In this document: positions 1-7,640 of the stretch, piece after piece
How the letters are laid out: each line of letters starts with the position of its first letter
Numbering within the stretch: position 1 is the first letter of the stretch
DNA from: JAFKKS01 sp039808325
GTDB taxonomy: Bacteria; Pseudomonadota; Alphaproteobacteria; Rhizobiales; Xanthobacteraceae
DNA length: 14,476 nucleotides
Assembly (NCBI GenBank): GCA_039808325.1
Contig: JBDHSU010000106.1
Span: forward strand, 1-14,476
Direction of reading: 5' to 3'
Made by a program: the position numbers and the translations under genes
The notes under the pieces: generated by a model
The model's database searches: none
What the model saw: the letters and a program-made list of their open reading frames with translations, nothing else
What the model was told of the DNA's origin: nothing

Positions 1-1312
1 CGGCCGGCTCCACGGTCGGCCCGGCATGCGCGATTTCGGAAACCGGCTGCCGCCACGCGAAGGCGTCGAGCCGCCCGGTCACCGGCGACACCGGCATCCA
101 GCGGTCGGAGACGAAGCCGTCGGCGGTCCAGGCCGGGTCGCGCGCCGCGCGCATCGCCCGCGCCATCCATTCGCGGGCGCGGCCGACGTCGCCGTGCTCC
201 CTCTCCTCGAGTTCGGCCATCAGCATGGCCGCGCGCTGCGTCAGCGGGTCGAGGAGCGGCGCCAGCGCCTCGCGCGCGGTCTTGAACTCCTGCGCGTCGA
301 GCGCCGCCCGCGCGACCGCGAAGCCGGACTCGCGGTGGCCCTTCGCCAGGGCCGCCAGCGTCTGCATCCGCGCGAGGCGGTCGCGCACCGAATCGCCGGC
401 GCGCAAATAGGCGTAGGTGTTGGCGATCTCGGGATGCGGGCTTTCCCGCCACGCGGCTTCCAGCACCTTGGCGGCGCGGCGCAACTCGCCGCCCTCGAGC
501 GCGAGGCGGCCGGCAAGGCTCGCCGCCGGCACCAGATCCGGCGCCAGCTTCGCCGCCTCGAAAGCCAGCGCCTTCGCGCGCGCCGGCTCGCTATGCTCGA
601 GTTCCATCGCCCGCGCCGTGAGCAGCACCGCGCGTTGCCGCCGATAGGTGTCGCGCTCGATCAGCTTGCCGCGCAGATTGGCGTCGAGCACGCCGAGCGC
701 GCCGTCCCAGTCCCCTTCGGCGCAACGGAAATCGAACGCCGCCTGCCCCGCCCACGGCAGCGACGGCGCTTCGCGCGCCGCCTCTTCCGCGAAGCCGCGC
801 GCGGCGGCGAGGTCGTCGCGGCGCTGCGCCTCGACGTAAAGCCCGCGCAGTCCGAGCAGCCGCGTGTCGTCACGCTCCGCCATGGCGCGGAACGCCTGCT
901 CGGCGCGCGTCTTGTCGCCGGCGAGTTGCGCGGTCTGCGCTTGCAGCAAAAGCACCAGCGGCTCGTCATGCGCAAAGCGCTCGGCGTCGCCCGCGTGACG
1001 ATGCGCCGCCCGCAGGTCGCCCGACGCCACCGCGATCAAGCCGTGCGAGACCGCGCGCCGGCCGCGACGGTAGCGCCGGTCCGCCATCGCGCGCCGCGCG
1101 GTGCGCGGCGAGCGCCAGACGAGACGGATCGCCGCCCACAACGACATCAGCAGGACGAACAGGATCGCGAGCGCGGCGACCGCGACCATCAGCGACGTAT
1201 CGATGCGGTAGCCGAGCCAGTTGATCGAGACGTCGCCCGGCCGTTCGGCAACCCAGGCGCCGGCGAGAGCCGCCAGCGCTACGAAGACGAAGAAGACGAT
1301 GACGCGGAACAT
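1..1312 (-). CDS. hemY: HemY-like membrane TPR protein (3' end outside window)
   Basis: Partial gene: 437 codons are open from the ATG at 1312 to the window edge with no stop. The product starts with two hydrophobic segments (about residues 3-21 and 40-62) joined by a short loop, the layout of the HemY N-terminal domain. A long Ala/Leu/Arg-rich helical part follows, consistent with TPR repeats. Near residues 398-417 is the Trp/Pro-rich stretch DGFVSDRWMPVSPVTGRLDA that is typical of alphaproteobacterial HemY. HemY proteins sit in the inner membrane and are linked to late haem synthesis by gene clustering; their biochemical role is unsettled, and this family is not the protoporphyrinogen oxidase that shares the name in Gram-positives. 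The start lies 9 bp after the stop of the mitofilin gene, so it is probably co-transcribed with mic60 and hemD. Identification is confident; full length cannot be judged. Confidence 0.93.
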   Translation of the reverse strand, partial: MFRVIVFFVFVALAALAGAWVAERPGDVSINWLGYRIDTSLMVAVAALAILFVLLMSLWAAIRLVWRSPRTARRAMADRRYRRGRRAVSHGLIAVASGDLRAAHRHAGDAERFAHDEPLVLLLQAQTAQLAGDKTRAEQAFRAMAERDDTRLLGLRGLYVEAQRRDDLAAARGFAEEAAREAPSLPWAGQAAFDFRCAEGDWDGALGVLDANLRGKLIERDTYRRQRAVLLTARAMELEHSEPARAKALAFEAAKLAPDLVPAASLAGRLALEGGELRRAAKVLEAAWRESPHPEIANTYAYLRAGDSVRDRLARMQTLAALAKGHRESGFAVARAALDAQEFKTAREALAPLLDPLTQRAAMLMAELEEREHGDVGRAREWMARAMRAARDPAWTADGFVSDRWMPVSPVTGRLDAFAWRQPVSEIAHAGPTVEPA

Positions 1313-1321
1313 GCGGGGCGC

Positions 1322-2779
1322 CTATTTCGGCTGCTGCGCCAGCGCCGCGACGGCGTCGCGGCTCTGCTTGCGGGCGAAGTCGAGCGCCGCCTGGCGCGCC
1401 TCGACGCGGGCGATCCAGGCGTCGGCCGGCGCGCGGACCGGCGCGGGCAGCGCGCGCAGCGCCGCGACCGCGCCGGCGAGATCGCCGCGCGCCGCGGCCT
1501 GTTCCGCGGCGGTGAAATCGCCCGGCTCCGGCCGCGCCGCCTCATTCGCCGGACGGATGCGCACCAGCTTTTCCGCGTGCGCCTGCAACCGCTCGAACAG
1601 GCCGCCCTTTTCGTTGGCGAGCGCGGCGGCGCGCGTCTTCGCGGCAATCGCGCGCAGTTCGTTGGCGAGCGCCGCCGTCGTCGGCAACCCCGTCGCGGCG
1701 AACGGCTCGAGCGGCGCGAAGATCGCGGGCCCCGCCGCCAGCGCCTTCGCCGCAGCAAGCTCGTCGGCGTAGGGTGCGCCGCGCTCGACGATGTCGCGCA
1801 GCGCCGCCGCGACGGCGGCGGTGCGTGCGACGCGATCGATATCGGCGGGAGGCTTGGCGATTTTGCTTTCCAGCGCCGCCGTGCGTTGCTTGAGCGCGTC
1901 GAGATCGCTCGACACTTCCGCGGTGGCGCTGCTCGCCGCCCCCGAGGAGCGCATCGCGGCGTCGCGCGCGGCCTGCGCGGCGGCCGCCATCTCGTCGAGG
2001 CGCTTGCGCAGGGAATCGATATCCGCCGCGAGCGCCTTCGTATTGCCGTCGAGCGACGCGACGCGCTCGTTCAACGCCGCGTCCGCCGACGCGGCCGGCA
2101 AGGCGGCAAGCGCGGCTTCCGCTTTCGCCACCCGCGCTTCGAGGCTTTTCAGTTGATCCGCCGACGGCGCCCCGGCGCTATTCGCCGCCACGGCCTTGGC
2201 GGCGATCGCGGCGATGTGCTGGTCGGAGACCGGCGGCGGCACTTGACGGTCGGCCAGCCGCGCCACGCTCGCTTCGATCGCATCGATACGCGCGGCCATG
2301 GCGGCGCGGTCGTCCTGGCGCGGCCACTCGCCGAGCGACCAGAGCGTGCCGAGCGCGGCCGCGGCGCCGAGAAGCGCCGCCACGAGGCCGAGCGCCACGC
2401 CGCGCCCGAAATAAGAGGGCGGCGGCGAGGCGGCGGCGACCGGTTCGGCCGCCGGAGGCTCGGGGGGCGGCGGAGGCGGCGAGGACGGTTCATGCTCGCC
2501 GCTTTCGATCCGGACCCGCAACGGCTCGTCGGGGCGGATCCACTCCTCGATCGCGGCGGAAATCTCCTCAGCCGACGGGGAGCGCTCGGATGCGGGGCGG
2601 CGGGGCTCGGATACCGGCGAGGCCGGATCGGCCGCGGCCTGCGCCGGCGATTCCGCCGCATGCGAGGCGATTTCGGTGGCGGTAAGGTCGAGAGTCGGCG
2701 GATTGGGGCGCCGCCGCGCGGCATCCGCGGAGACGGATGGTTCGGCCGGCCCGGCAGGCTTCCGCTCGCCGTCGCTCAT
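1322..2779 (-). CDS. Mitofilin / Mic60-like inner-membrane protein (COG4223 type)
   Basis: 485 residues. Order of parts: a charged, Pro/Ala-rich cytoplasmic N-terminus (1-122) with an LDLTATEI box (30-37) and a polyproline run (101-109); one transmembrane helix (about 126-147, GVALGLVAALLGAA...); a long Ala/Glu/Lys-rich region likely to form coiled coil (about 155-310); and a C-terminal helical mitofilin-type domain (about 318-470) containing GAPYADELAAAKAL. Mitochondrial Mic60 shapes cristae junctions, and alphaproteobacterial homologues are linked to intracytoplasmic membranes and to outer-membrane contacts. The start at 2779 is preferred over in-frame upstream codons because a strong GGAGGG lies 5 nt before it and because the LDLTATE box is usually close to the N-terminus. 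The neighbours hemD and hemY are the classical context of bacterial Mic60. The sequence is low-complexity, so context carries much of the call. Confidence 0.85.
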   Translation of the reverse strand: MSDGERKPAGPAEPSVSADAARRRPNPPTLDLTATEIASHAAESPAQAAADPASPVSEPRRPASERSPSAEEISAAIEEWIRPDEPLRVRIESGEHEPSSPPPPPPEPPAAEPVAAASPPPSYFGRGVALGLVAALLGAAAALGTLWSLGEWPRQDDRAAMAARIDAIEASVARLADRQVPPPVSDQHIAAIAAKAVAANSAGAPSADQLKSLEARVAKAEAALAALPAASADAALNERVASLDGNTKALAADIDSLRKRLDEMAAAAQAARDAAMRSSGAASSATAEVSSDLDALKQRTAALESKIAKPPADIDRVARTAAVAAALRDIVERGAPYADELAAAKALAAGPAIFAPLEPFAATGLPTTAALANELRAIAAKTRAAALANEKGGLFERLQAHAEKLVRIRPANEAARPEPGDFTAAEQAAARGDLAGAVAALRALPAPVRAPADAWIARVEARQAALDFARKQSRDAVAALAQQPK

Positions 2780-2784
2780 GCGGT

Positions 2785-2790
2785 CCCTCC
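2785..2790 (-). promoter_or_regulatory. Shine-Dalgarno site of the mitofilin gene
   Basis: On the minus strand GGAGGG stands 5 nt before the ATG at 2779. It decides this start over in-frame ATG/other codons up to 2842, which have no comparable site. Confidence 0.75.
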
Positions 2791-2937
2791 GGCCACGCCC
2801 CCGCGAAGCCTCCATGTGCGGCACGGCAAGCGATTCAAACAATTATCGTCGATTCTTCGCTGCATTCTCACGAATCCGCTGCCGGCCGGAAGAGTCCTCA
2901 CCGGCATACTGCGGCAAGGGCGCGGCGGCAACTTGGC

Positions 2938-3651
2938 TTAACCCGAACCGACCCTTTCGAAGAGCGCCGCCTCGTCCGGCCGCGCGGCGACCCGGACATC
3001 GCCGGCGCCGGCCTGGAGGAGCGGCGCGGCAACGGCCGCCGACAGCGCATAATGCACCGGCCGCAGGGCGCAAGCCTCGAGCCGGTCGTTTCCGGCGCAG
3101 GCAAGGTAAGCCAGCGCGCTGCGGCGGGAGTAATGCAATACGCCCTGGATGCGCCCGGCGCGCAGCGCATCGGCCGCGGGCGGCGGAAAGCGGGCGGCCG
3201 CCGCCATCCGGTAGACCGGCGTCGTCACGACTTCCACGCCCGCGCCGGCGAGCGCCGCGCCGACATCGGCGGCGCGATCCTCGCCGCAAAGATAGAGGAT
3301 CGTCCCGCCGATACCCGCGAAACGCCGCGCGGCGGCCGCGACAAGATCGCGCGCGTCGCCGGCGGCGGAGACGACGCCCGCAAACCCGGCCTCCCGCGCC
3401 GCCGCCGCCGTACGGTCGCCGACGCCGATCGCCGGCAGCGCGCGCAGCAAGGCAAAGGCCGGATGGCCGCGCACCGCGCGCACCGCGTTGGCGCTGGTGA
3501 GCAGCACGCCAGCCCACGGGCCGGCGCCGATGGCCGCGGCGAGCGGTGCGAAGGCGAGCAGCGGCGCCAGCGTCGCCATATGGCCCCGCCGGCGCAGGCT
3601 TGCGGCCGTACGTTCGGCCTCGGGCTGCGGCCGTGTAACGAGAAGATGCAT
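2938..3651 (-). CDS. hemD: Uroporphyrinogen-III synthase
   Basis: 237 residues, normal for HemD. The enzyme cyclises hydroxymethylbilane, with inversion of ring D, to uroporphyrinogen III, the last common precursor of haem, sirohaem and cobalamin. Seen: the N-terminal MHLLVTRPQPEAERTAASL, the family's start (LVTRP...A...A..L...G), followed by alternating alpha/beta segments of two similar halves, with GVLLTSANAVRA near residue 45, VGDRTAAAAREAGF near 80, and GVLHYSRRSALAYL in the second half. The family is poorly conserved, so the N-terminus and the mic60-hemY context carry the call. The ATG at 3651 is chosen because the N-terminal motif begins there; upstream in-frame residues show no similarity and no good ribosome site is visible. 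There is a 158-bp gap before mic60 and a divergent tsaD 140 bp away. hemC, often found directly upstream in relatives, is absent. Confidence 0.88.
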   Translation of the reverse strand: MHLLVTRPQPEAERTAASLRRRGHMATLAPLLAFAPLAAAIGAGPWAGVLLTSANAVRAVRGHPAFALLRALPAIGVGDRTAAAAREAGFAGVVSAAGDARDLVAAAARRFAGIGGTILYLCGEDRAADVGAALAGAGVEVVTTPVYRMAAAARFPPPAADALRAGRIQGVLHYSRRSALAYLACAGNDRLEACALRPVHYALSAAVAAPLLQAGAGDVRVAARPDEAALFERVGSG

Positions 3652-3791
3652 GCGAGCCGGCCGGGTATGAACGAGCGCCAGGGTGGAAAGATTGCCTCCG
3701 GTGACCTTGCAATGGTACGCCGAACGCGAAACGCGGATCATAAAGATGCCGGCGCGAAAGCGCACGCATCCGCAACGGGGCGAGAAGGGTC
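3652..3791. promoter_or_regulatory. Divergent intergenic region hemD / tsaD
   Basis: This 140-bp gap separates two divergently transcribed units, so it should carry a promoter for each. I see no convincing -35/-10 pair. It is less GC-rich than the genes around 3735-3745 (an ATCATAAAG stretch). The call rests on layout only. I found no coding remnant of hemC in it. Confidence 0.35.
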
Positions 3792-4838
3792 ATGCTGGTT
3801 CTCGGCATCGAGAGCACCTGCGACGAGACCGCGGCCGCAGTGGTCCAGCGCGGACCCGTGGGACAGGGCGCGATCCTCTCCAATGTCGTGCTCTCGCAGA
3901 CCGAGGTCCATGCGCCCTATGGCGGCGTCGTCCCCGAGATCGCGGCGCGCGCGCATGTCGAAATGCTCGACCACATCATCGCCAAGGCGATGCTCGACGC
4001 CGAGGTTGGCTTCGCCGATCTCGACGGCATCGCGGCGGCGGCCGGACCCGGCCTCATCGGCGGCGTCATCGTCGGGCTGACGACGGCGAAAGCCATCGCG
4101 CTGGTCGCGGAGAAGCCGCTCGTCGCCATCAATCATCTCGAGGCGCACGCGCTGACGCCGCGGCTGACGGATCGTCTCCCGTTTCCCTACTGCCTGTTCC
4201 TCGCCTCGGGCGGCCACACCCAGATCGTCGCGGTGCTCGACGTCGGCCACTATGTGCGCCTCGGCACCACGCTCGACGACGCGATCGGCGAGGCCTACGA
4301 CAAGACCGCGAAGCTGCTCGGCCTGCCCTATCCCGGCGGGCCCGAGGTGGAGGCGCAGGCGATCCGCGGCAACCCGAACCGTTTCCCGCTGCCGCGCCCG
4401 ATGCTCGGCCGCGCCGAACCGAACTTCTCGCTTTCCGGATTGAAGACGGCGCTGCGCATCGAGGCGGAGAAGGTCGCGCCGCTGTCCGAACTCGACGTGG
4501 CGGACCTTTGCGCCTCGTTCCAGCGCGCGGTGGTGGAGGTCGTGACCGACCGCGTCGATGCCGGTCTGCACCTGTTCTGCGAGAAGTACGGACGCCCGAC
4601 CGCCCTGGTCGCGGCCGGCGGCGTCGCCTCCAACCGCGCCATCCGCTTCGCGCTCGACGAGATCGCGCGCGGCGTCGGCGCGTCGCTGGTCGCGCCGCCC
4701 GCAGAACTCTGCACCGACAACGGCGCCATCATCGCCTGGGCGGGCGCCGAGCGGCTGGCGCGCGGCTTCTCCGACACCCTGGAGACGGCGCCGCGCGCGC
4801 GCTGGGCGCTCGAAGACCTGCGCGCCGCGCCGGCGTGA
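3792..4838 (+). CDS. tsaD: tRNA N6-threonylcarbamoyladenosine transferase TsaD
   Basis: 348 residues, full length for the Kae1/TsaD/Gcp family. With TsaB and TsaE it transfers the threonylcarbamoyl group made by TsaC to A37 of tRNAs that read ANN codons, forming t6A in the cytoplasm; it is usually essential. Seen: N-terminal GIESTCDETAAAV (5-17), the ASKHA-fold phosphate loop; PYGGVVPEIAARAH (42-55); the metal-binding HLEAH (His115, His119); ASGGHT (138-143); and C-terminal AAGGVASN and CTDNGAIIAWAG, which bind nucleotide and metal. GAGAAGG a few bases before the ATG supports the start. The stop is followed 2 bp later by the gpsA ATG, so the two are almost certainly one transcript. Older annotations as an O-sialoglycoprotein endopeptidase are historical. 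No key residue is missing. Confidence 0.98.
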   Translation: MLVLGIESTCDETAAAVVQRGPVGQGAILSNVVLSQTEVHAPYGGVVPEIAARAHVEMLDHIIAKAMLDAEVGFADLDGIAAAAGPGLIGGVIVGLTTAKAIALVAEKPLVAINHLEAHALTPRLTDRLPFPYCLFLASGGHTQIVAVLDVGHYVRLGTTLDDAIGEAYDKTAKLLGLPYPGGPEVEAQAIRGNPNRFPLPRPMLGRAEPNFSLSGLKTALRIEAEKVAPLSELDVADLCASFQRAVVEVVTDRVDAGLHLFCEKYGRPTALVAAGGVASNRAIRFALDEIARGVGASLVAPPAELCTDNGAIIAWAGAERLARGFSDTLETAPRARWALEDLRAAPA

Positions 4839-4840
4839 CG

Positions 4841-5815
4841 ATGGCGATCCAGCGCATCGCGGTGATCGGCGCCGGCGCATGGGGCGTGGCGCTCGCCAAT
4901 GCGGCGGCGCGCGCCGGACGCGACGCGATCCTGTGCGCGCGCGACGAAACGACGGCCGCGCGCATTGCGCGAACACGCGAGAGCGCGCGGCTGCCCGGCG
5001 TGCGCCTCGCCGACATCGTTTCCGTGACCGCGAAACGCGACGAAGCCGCACGCGCCGACGCGCTTCTGCTCGCCGTACCGGCGCAGGAACTCGGCGGCGC
5101 GGCGCAAAGCTTCGCGTCGGCGCTGCAATCGGGAACGCCGGTCGTCGCCTGCGCCAAGGGCATCGACCGCGCCACGCGCCGCTTCATGACCGAGATCGTC
5201 GCGGACGCCCTGCCGCAGGCGCGTCCCGCGATCCTGTCCGGCCCAAGCTTCGCCTCCGACGTGGCGCGCGGCCTGCCGACGGCGGTGACGCTCGCGGCGG
5301 CGGATGAAAACCTCGCCGCGGCGCTCGCGGCCGCGATCGGCTCGCCGACGTTTCGCCTCTATCACACTAGCGACGTGCGCGGCGTCGAGATCGGCGGCGC
5401 GGCAAAGAACGTGCTGGCGATCGCCGCCGGCATCGCGCACGGAAAGAGGCTCGGCGCAAGCGCCGTCGCCGCGCTCACCACGCGCGGCTTCGCGGAGCTG
5501 TCGCGCTTCGCGCAGGCTTACGGCGTGCGCACCGAAACGCTGATGGGCCTGTCGTGCTTGGGCGACCTGGTGCTGAGCTGCGCCAGCGTCCAGTCGCGCA
5601 ACTTCGCCTACGGCGCCGCGCTCGGCGAAGGCAGGCCGAGCGAGGGAAAGCTCGCGGAAGGCGCGTTCACGGCGTCGGTTCTCGTCGCGATGGCCGATGC
5701 CAAGGGCGTCGAGATGCCGATTGCCAAAGCCGTCGCGGCCGTGCTCGATCGGCGCCTCAGCGTCGAGGCCGCCATCGACTCGCTGCTGACGCGGCCGATG
5801 CGGGCGGAAGGGTAA
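4841..5815 (+). CDS. gpsA: Glycerol-3-phosphate dehydrogenase [NAD(P)+]
   Basis: 324 residues, full length. It reduces dihydroxyacetone phosphate to sn-glycerol-3-phosphate in the cytoplasm, feeding phospholipid synthesis. Seen: the N-terminal Rossmann motif GAGAWG (10-15); VPAQEL (79-84); the active-site CAKGI with Lys106; SGPSFA (133-138); the catalytic Lys189 in GGAAKN, at the start of the C-terminal helical domain; GLSCLGDLVLSC (236-247); and the substrate-binding SRN at 252-254. The ATG at 4841 follows the tsaD stop by 2 bp. An in-frame GTG at 4835 overlaps the tsaD stop and would add only two residues. tsaD-gpsA adjacency is common in alphaproteobacteria and probably reflects a housekeeping operon with translational coupling. 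Nothing looks damaged. Confidence 0.98.
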   Translation: MAIQRIAVIGAGAWGVALANAAARAGRDAILCARDETTAARIARTRESARLPGVRLADIVSVTAKRDEAARADALLLAVPAQELGGAAQSFASALQSGTPVVACAKGIDRATRRFMTEIVADALPQARPAILSGPSFASDVARGLPTAVTLAAADENLAAALAAAIGSPTFRLYHTSDVRGVEIGGAAKNVLAIAAGIAHGKRLGASAVAALTTRGFAELSRFAQAYGVRTETLMGLSCLGDLVLSCASVQSRNFAYGAALGEGRPSEGKLAEGAFTASVLVAMADAKGVEMPIAKAVAAVLDRRLSVEAAIDSLLTRPMRAEG

Positions 5816-5826
5816 GGGAAGACGAC

Positions 5827-6246
5827 ATGGCTTATTGGCTGGTGAAGAGCGAACCGGATGCGTTCTCCTGGGATCAGCAGGTCGCGAAAGGCGCCAAGGG
5901 CGAGCCGTGGACCGGCGTGCGCAACCACACCGCCAAGCAGAACCTGATGAAGATGAAGAAGGGCGACCGCGCCTTCTTCTATCACTCCAATGTCGGCAAG
6001 GAGATCGTCGGCATCGTCGAGGTGATCAAGGAAGCCTATCCCGACCCGACCGACGCGAAGGGCGTATTCGTCTGCGTCGACGTGAAGGCGGTGGCACCGG
6101 TGCCGCAGCCGGTCACGCTCGAGACGGTCAAGCGGGAGAAGGCGCTCGCCGACATGGCGCTGTTGAAATACTCGCGCCTCTCGGTGCAACCGGTCACCGC
6201 CGCCGAATGGAAGCACATCTGCAAGCTGGGCGGCGTGAAGGGGTAG
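5827..6246 (+). CDS. EVE domain-containing protein
   Basis: 139 residues, a single EVE domain of normal size. EVE belongs to the PUA/YTH-like fold, and its members are thought to bind modified bases in DNA or RNA; in stand-alone housekeeping forms like this the ligand is not established. Seen: WLVKSEP (4-10), the family hallmark at the first strand; WTGVRNHTA (28-36), lining the pocket; GDRAFFYHS (46-54); and GIVEVIKEAYPDPT (63-76). The start at 5827 has a purine-rich AAGGGAAG upstream and lies 11 bp after gpsA, so it is the third gene of the tsaD-gpsA unit. In some relatives a YciI-like gene stands between gpsA and this gene (from memory); it is absent here. No restriction or mobile-element gene is nearby, so a defence role is not suggested by context. 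Confidence 0.93.
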   Translation: MAYWLVKSEPDAFSWDQQVAKGAKGEPWTGVRNHTAKQNLMKMKKGDRAFFYHSNVGKEIVGIVEVIKEAYPDPTDAKGVFVCVDVKAVAPVPQPVTLETVKREKALADMALLKYSRLSVQPVTAAEWKHICKLGGVKG

Positions 6247-6267
6247 TGGAGGCGCAGCCGGCCGTCC

Positions 6268-7395
6268 CTACGCCGCCGCGGCCTGCGCCATCACCTGCGC
6301 CAGCACCCGCTCGCGCTTGGCGATGGAGCGGGAATTGCGCAGCGTCTCGGCGAATTTTTCCAGGACGCCCTCCTCGAAGGCCGTGACCACGCTCTCGTGG
6401 ACATAGCTCTTCGCGCAAATCGCCGGCGTGTTGGCGAGGCTGTCCGCCGCCAGGCGGATCGCCTCCAGCACCTGCCGGCGGCGCCCGCGCTTCGAGGTCG
6501 CCGGCGCCTCGCGCGCCAGGGCGTCGAGAACCGTCACGGAAGCGAGGAGGGTGCGAAAATCCTTGAGCGAGATCCGATGGCCGGCGAGTTCGCAGAGGAA
6601 GCGGTTGACCTCCTGCGCGTTGACCGCGCGGATATCGCCACTCCCGTTGCGAAACTGAAACAGCCGTTTGCCGGGCAGCTTGCGCAGACATTCGATAGCA
6701 TCGGCGAGACGCGGCGCGGAAAATTCCTTCAGCACCTGCTTGCCGCCCTTGGCCTTGAAGCGCAGCGTGATCGTGCCGCCCTCGACGGCGACGTTCGACT
6801 TGAGCAGCGTCGCGGCGCCGCGCGTGCCGCGCAGCCGCGCGTAGCTTTCGCTGCCCGGCCGGATGGCGCTGCGCGCCACGAGCTCGATCACGCAGGCCAA
6901 GGCGAATTCACGGCTCGGTTCATCGCCGCTCATATGCTGCGCGACGCTACGGCGGATGCGCGGGAGCAATTCGGCGAGGCGCGCAAGGCGTCGCGCCTTG
7001 CGGATCTCGCGAACCTTCTGCCATTCGGGATGATACCGGTATTGCAGACGTCCGGCGGCGTCGCGGCCCGTCGCCTGCAGATGCGCGCGCTCGTCCTCGG
7101 CGAAGAGCACGTCGACATAAGCCGGCGGCACCGCCAGGCTTTTCAGCCGCGCGAGCAAATCCGGCTTCCGGATCGGCTTGCCGGCGGGAGAGAGGTAGGT
7201 AAACCCAGTGCCGCGTTTCTGGCGCTTGATCGTGAGGGCGTCGGCGGTCGTGTATTTGAGCTTGAGCTGTCGCGCGAGCTTGAGCATCGAGGGCGACGGT
7301 TCCGTGCGAGGCTTCGCCAACACGTTTTTTGCCGCGGCCTTCGCACCGCGCTGGCCGGTCGGCGACGCCGTTCCGTCGATGTCCGCGAATGCCAT
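6268..7395 (-). CDS. Type IB DNA topoisomerase (poxvirus/bacterial type)
   Basis: 375 residues, usual for bacterial TopIB. It relaxes supercoils by a transient 3'-phosphotyrosyl bond without ATP. Seen: N-terminal DNA-clamp part with LKYTTADALTIKRQKRGTGF (45-64) and YHPEWQKVREIRKARRL (121-137); then the catalytic domain with Arg179 in IRPGSESYARLRG, Lys216 in the hairpin FKAKGGK, Arg281 in KDFRT, Asn322 in NTPA (the position taken by His in poxvirus enzymes and by Asn in bacterial ones) and nucleophile Tyr331 in CAKSYVHES. The complete catalytic set suggests an active enzyme. The ATG at 7395 is preferred over a TTG at 7464, because the extension has no family similarity. It is convergent with the EVE gene, 21 bp between stops, with no evident hairpin terminator. 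Such genes are accessory to Topo I/gyrase and common in soil alphaproteobacteria. Confidence 0.95.
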   Translation of the reverse strand: MAFADIDGTASPTGQRGAKAAAKNVLAKPRTEPSPSMLKLARQLKLKYTTADALTIKRQKRGTGFTYLSPAGKPIRKPDLLARLKSLAVPPAYVDVLFAEDERAHLQATGRDAAGRLQYRYHPEWQKVREIRKARRLARLAELLPRIRRSVAQHMSGDEPSREFALACVIELVARSAIRPGSESYARLRGTRGAATLLKSNVAVEGGTITLRFKAKGGKQVLKEFSAPRLADAIECLRKLPGKRLFQFRNGSGDIRAVNAQEVNRFLCELAGHRISLKDFRTLLASVTVLDALAREAPATSKRGRRRQVLEAIRLAADSLANTPAICAKSYVHESVVTAFEEGVLEKFAETLRNSRSIAKRERVLAQVMAQAAAA

Positions 7396-7499
7396 GCTTA
7401 CAAACTCGAACGCGCGCCTCGCCTCGCGAGGCCGTCGAGAGACAAAAATGCATAGAGCCGACAATGGTTCCGAAATGAAAGCGCGCGGTCGCCGCTTCT

Positions 7500-7620
7500 T
7501 GTCGTCCCCGCCAACGGGTCCGGCTTCGCCGGCCCGATGACAGGCTCCGGCGGGGACCCGGCACGCCGCGGCTTCTCGTTGGTGCAGGGGTTACGGGATG
7601 CCGCCTTCGCGGGCATGACA
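7500..7620. repeat. Imperfect palindromic intergenic repeat (family A)
   Basis: About 121 bp bounded by TGTCGT (7500-7505) and ATGACA (7615-7620), an imperfect inverted pair. Inside are the inverted pair GTCCCCGCC (7504-7512) / GGCGGGGAC (7549-7557), a small hairpin CCGGC-TTC-GCCGG (7520-7532), and the right-hand GATGCCGCCTTCGCGGGCATGACA, which resembles intergenic repeats I know from rhizobial genomes. It has no gene and fills most of the 245-bp gap between the topoisomerase start and the hydrolase stop. Confidence 0.6.
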
Positions 7621-7640
7621 CCGCAGGCTGCCGCGCCCCG

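Noticed and set aside
1..1312. Calling hemY a protoporphyrinogen oxidase
   Set aside because: There is no FAD-binding motif; the product has two membrane helices followed by helical repeats, which is the unrelated proteobacterial HemY.
26..2941. A 971-codon plus-strand open frame opposite hemY, the mitofilin gene and the gap before it
   Set aside because: It is Arg-rich with no recognisable domain and mirrors the codon bias of two good minus-strand genes; long antisense frames are expected in such GC-rich DNA.
3683..4840. Open reading frame upstream of and in frame with gpsA, running through tsaD
   Set aside because: TsaD matches its family over its whole length in another frame, while this extension is Arg-rich and without motifs; gpsA begins at 4841.
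6247..6267. Bidirectional terminator between the EVE gene and the topoisomerase
   Set aside because: The 21-bp gap has no clear hairpin or T-run on either strand.
5827..7395. EVE-domain gene plus topoisomerase IB as a defence or DNA-modification island
   Set aside because: The EVE gene is tied to tsaD-gpsA by spacing, the topoisomerase is convergent, and no nuclease, methylase or mobile gene is present.
7396..7499. TTG-initiated N-terminal extension of the topoisomerase and possible small genes in the gap
   Set aside because: The extra residues lack similarity to the family N-terminus, and no other open frame has a ribosome site or recognisable product.
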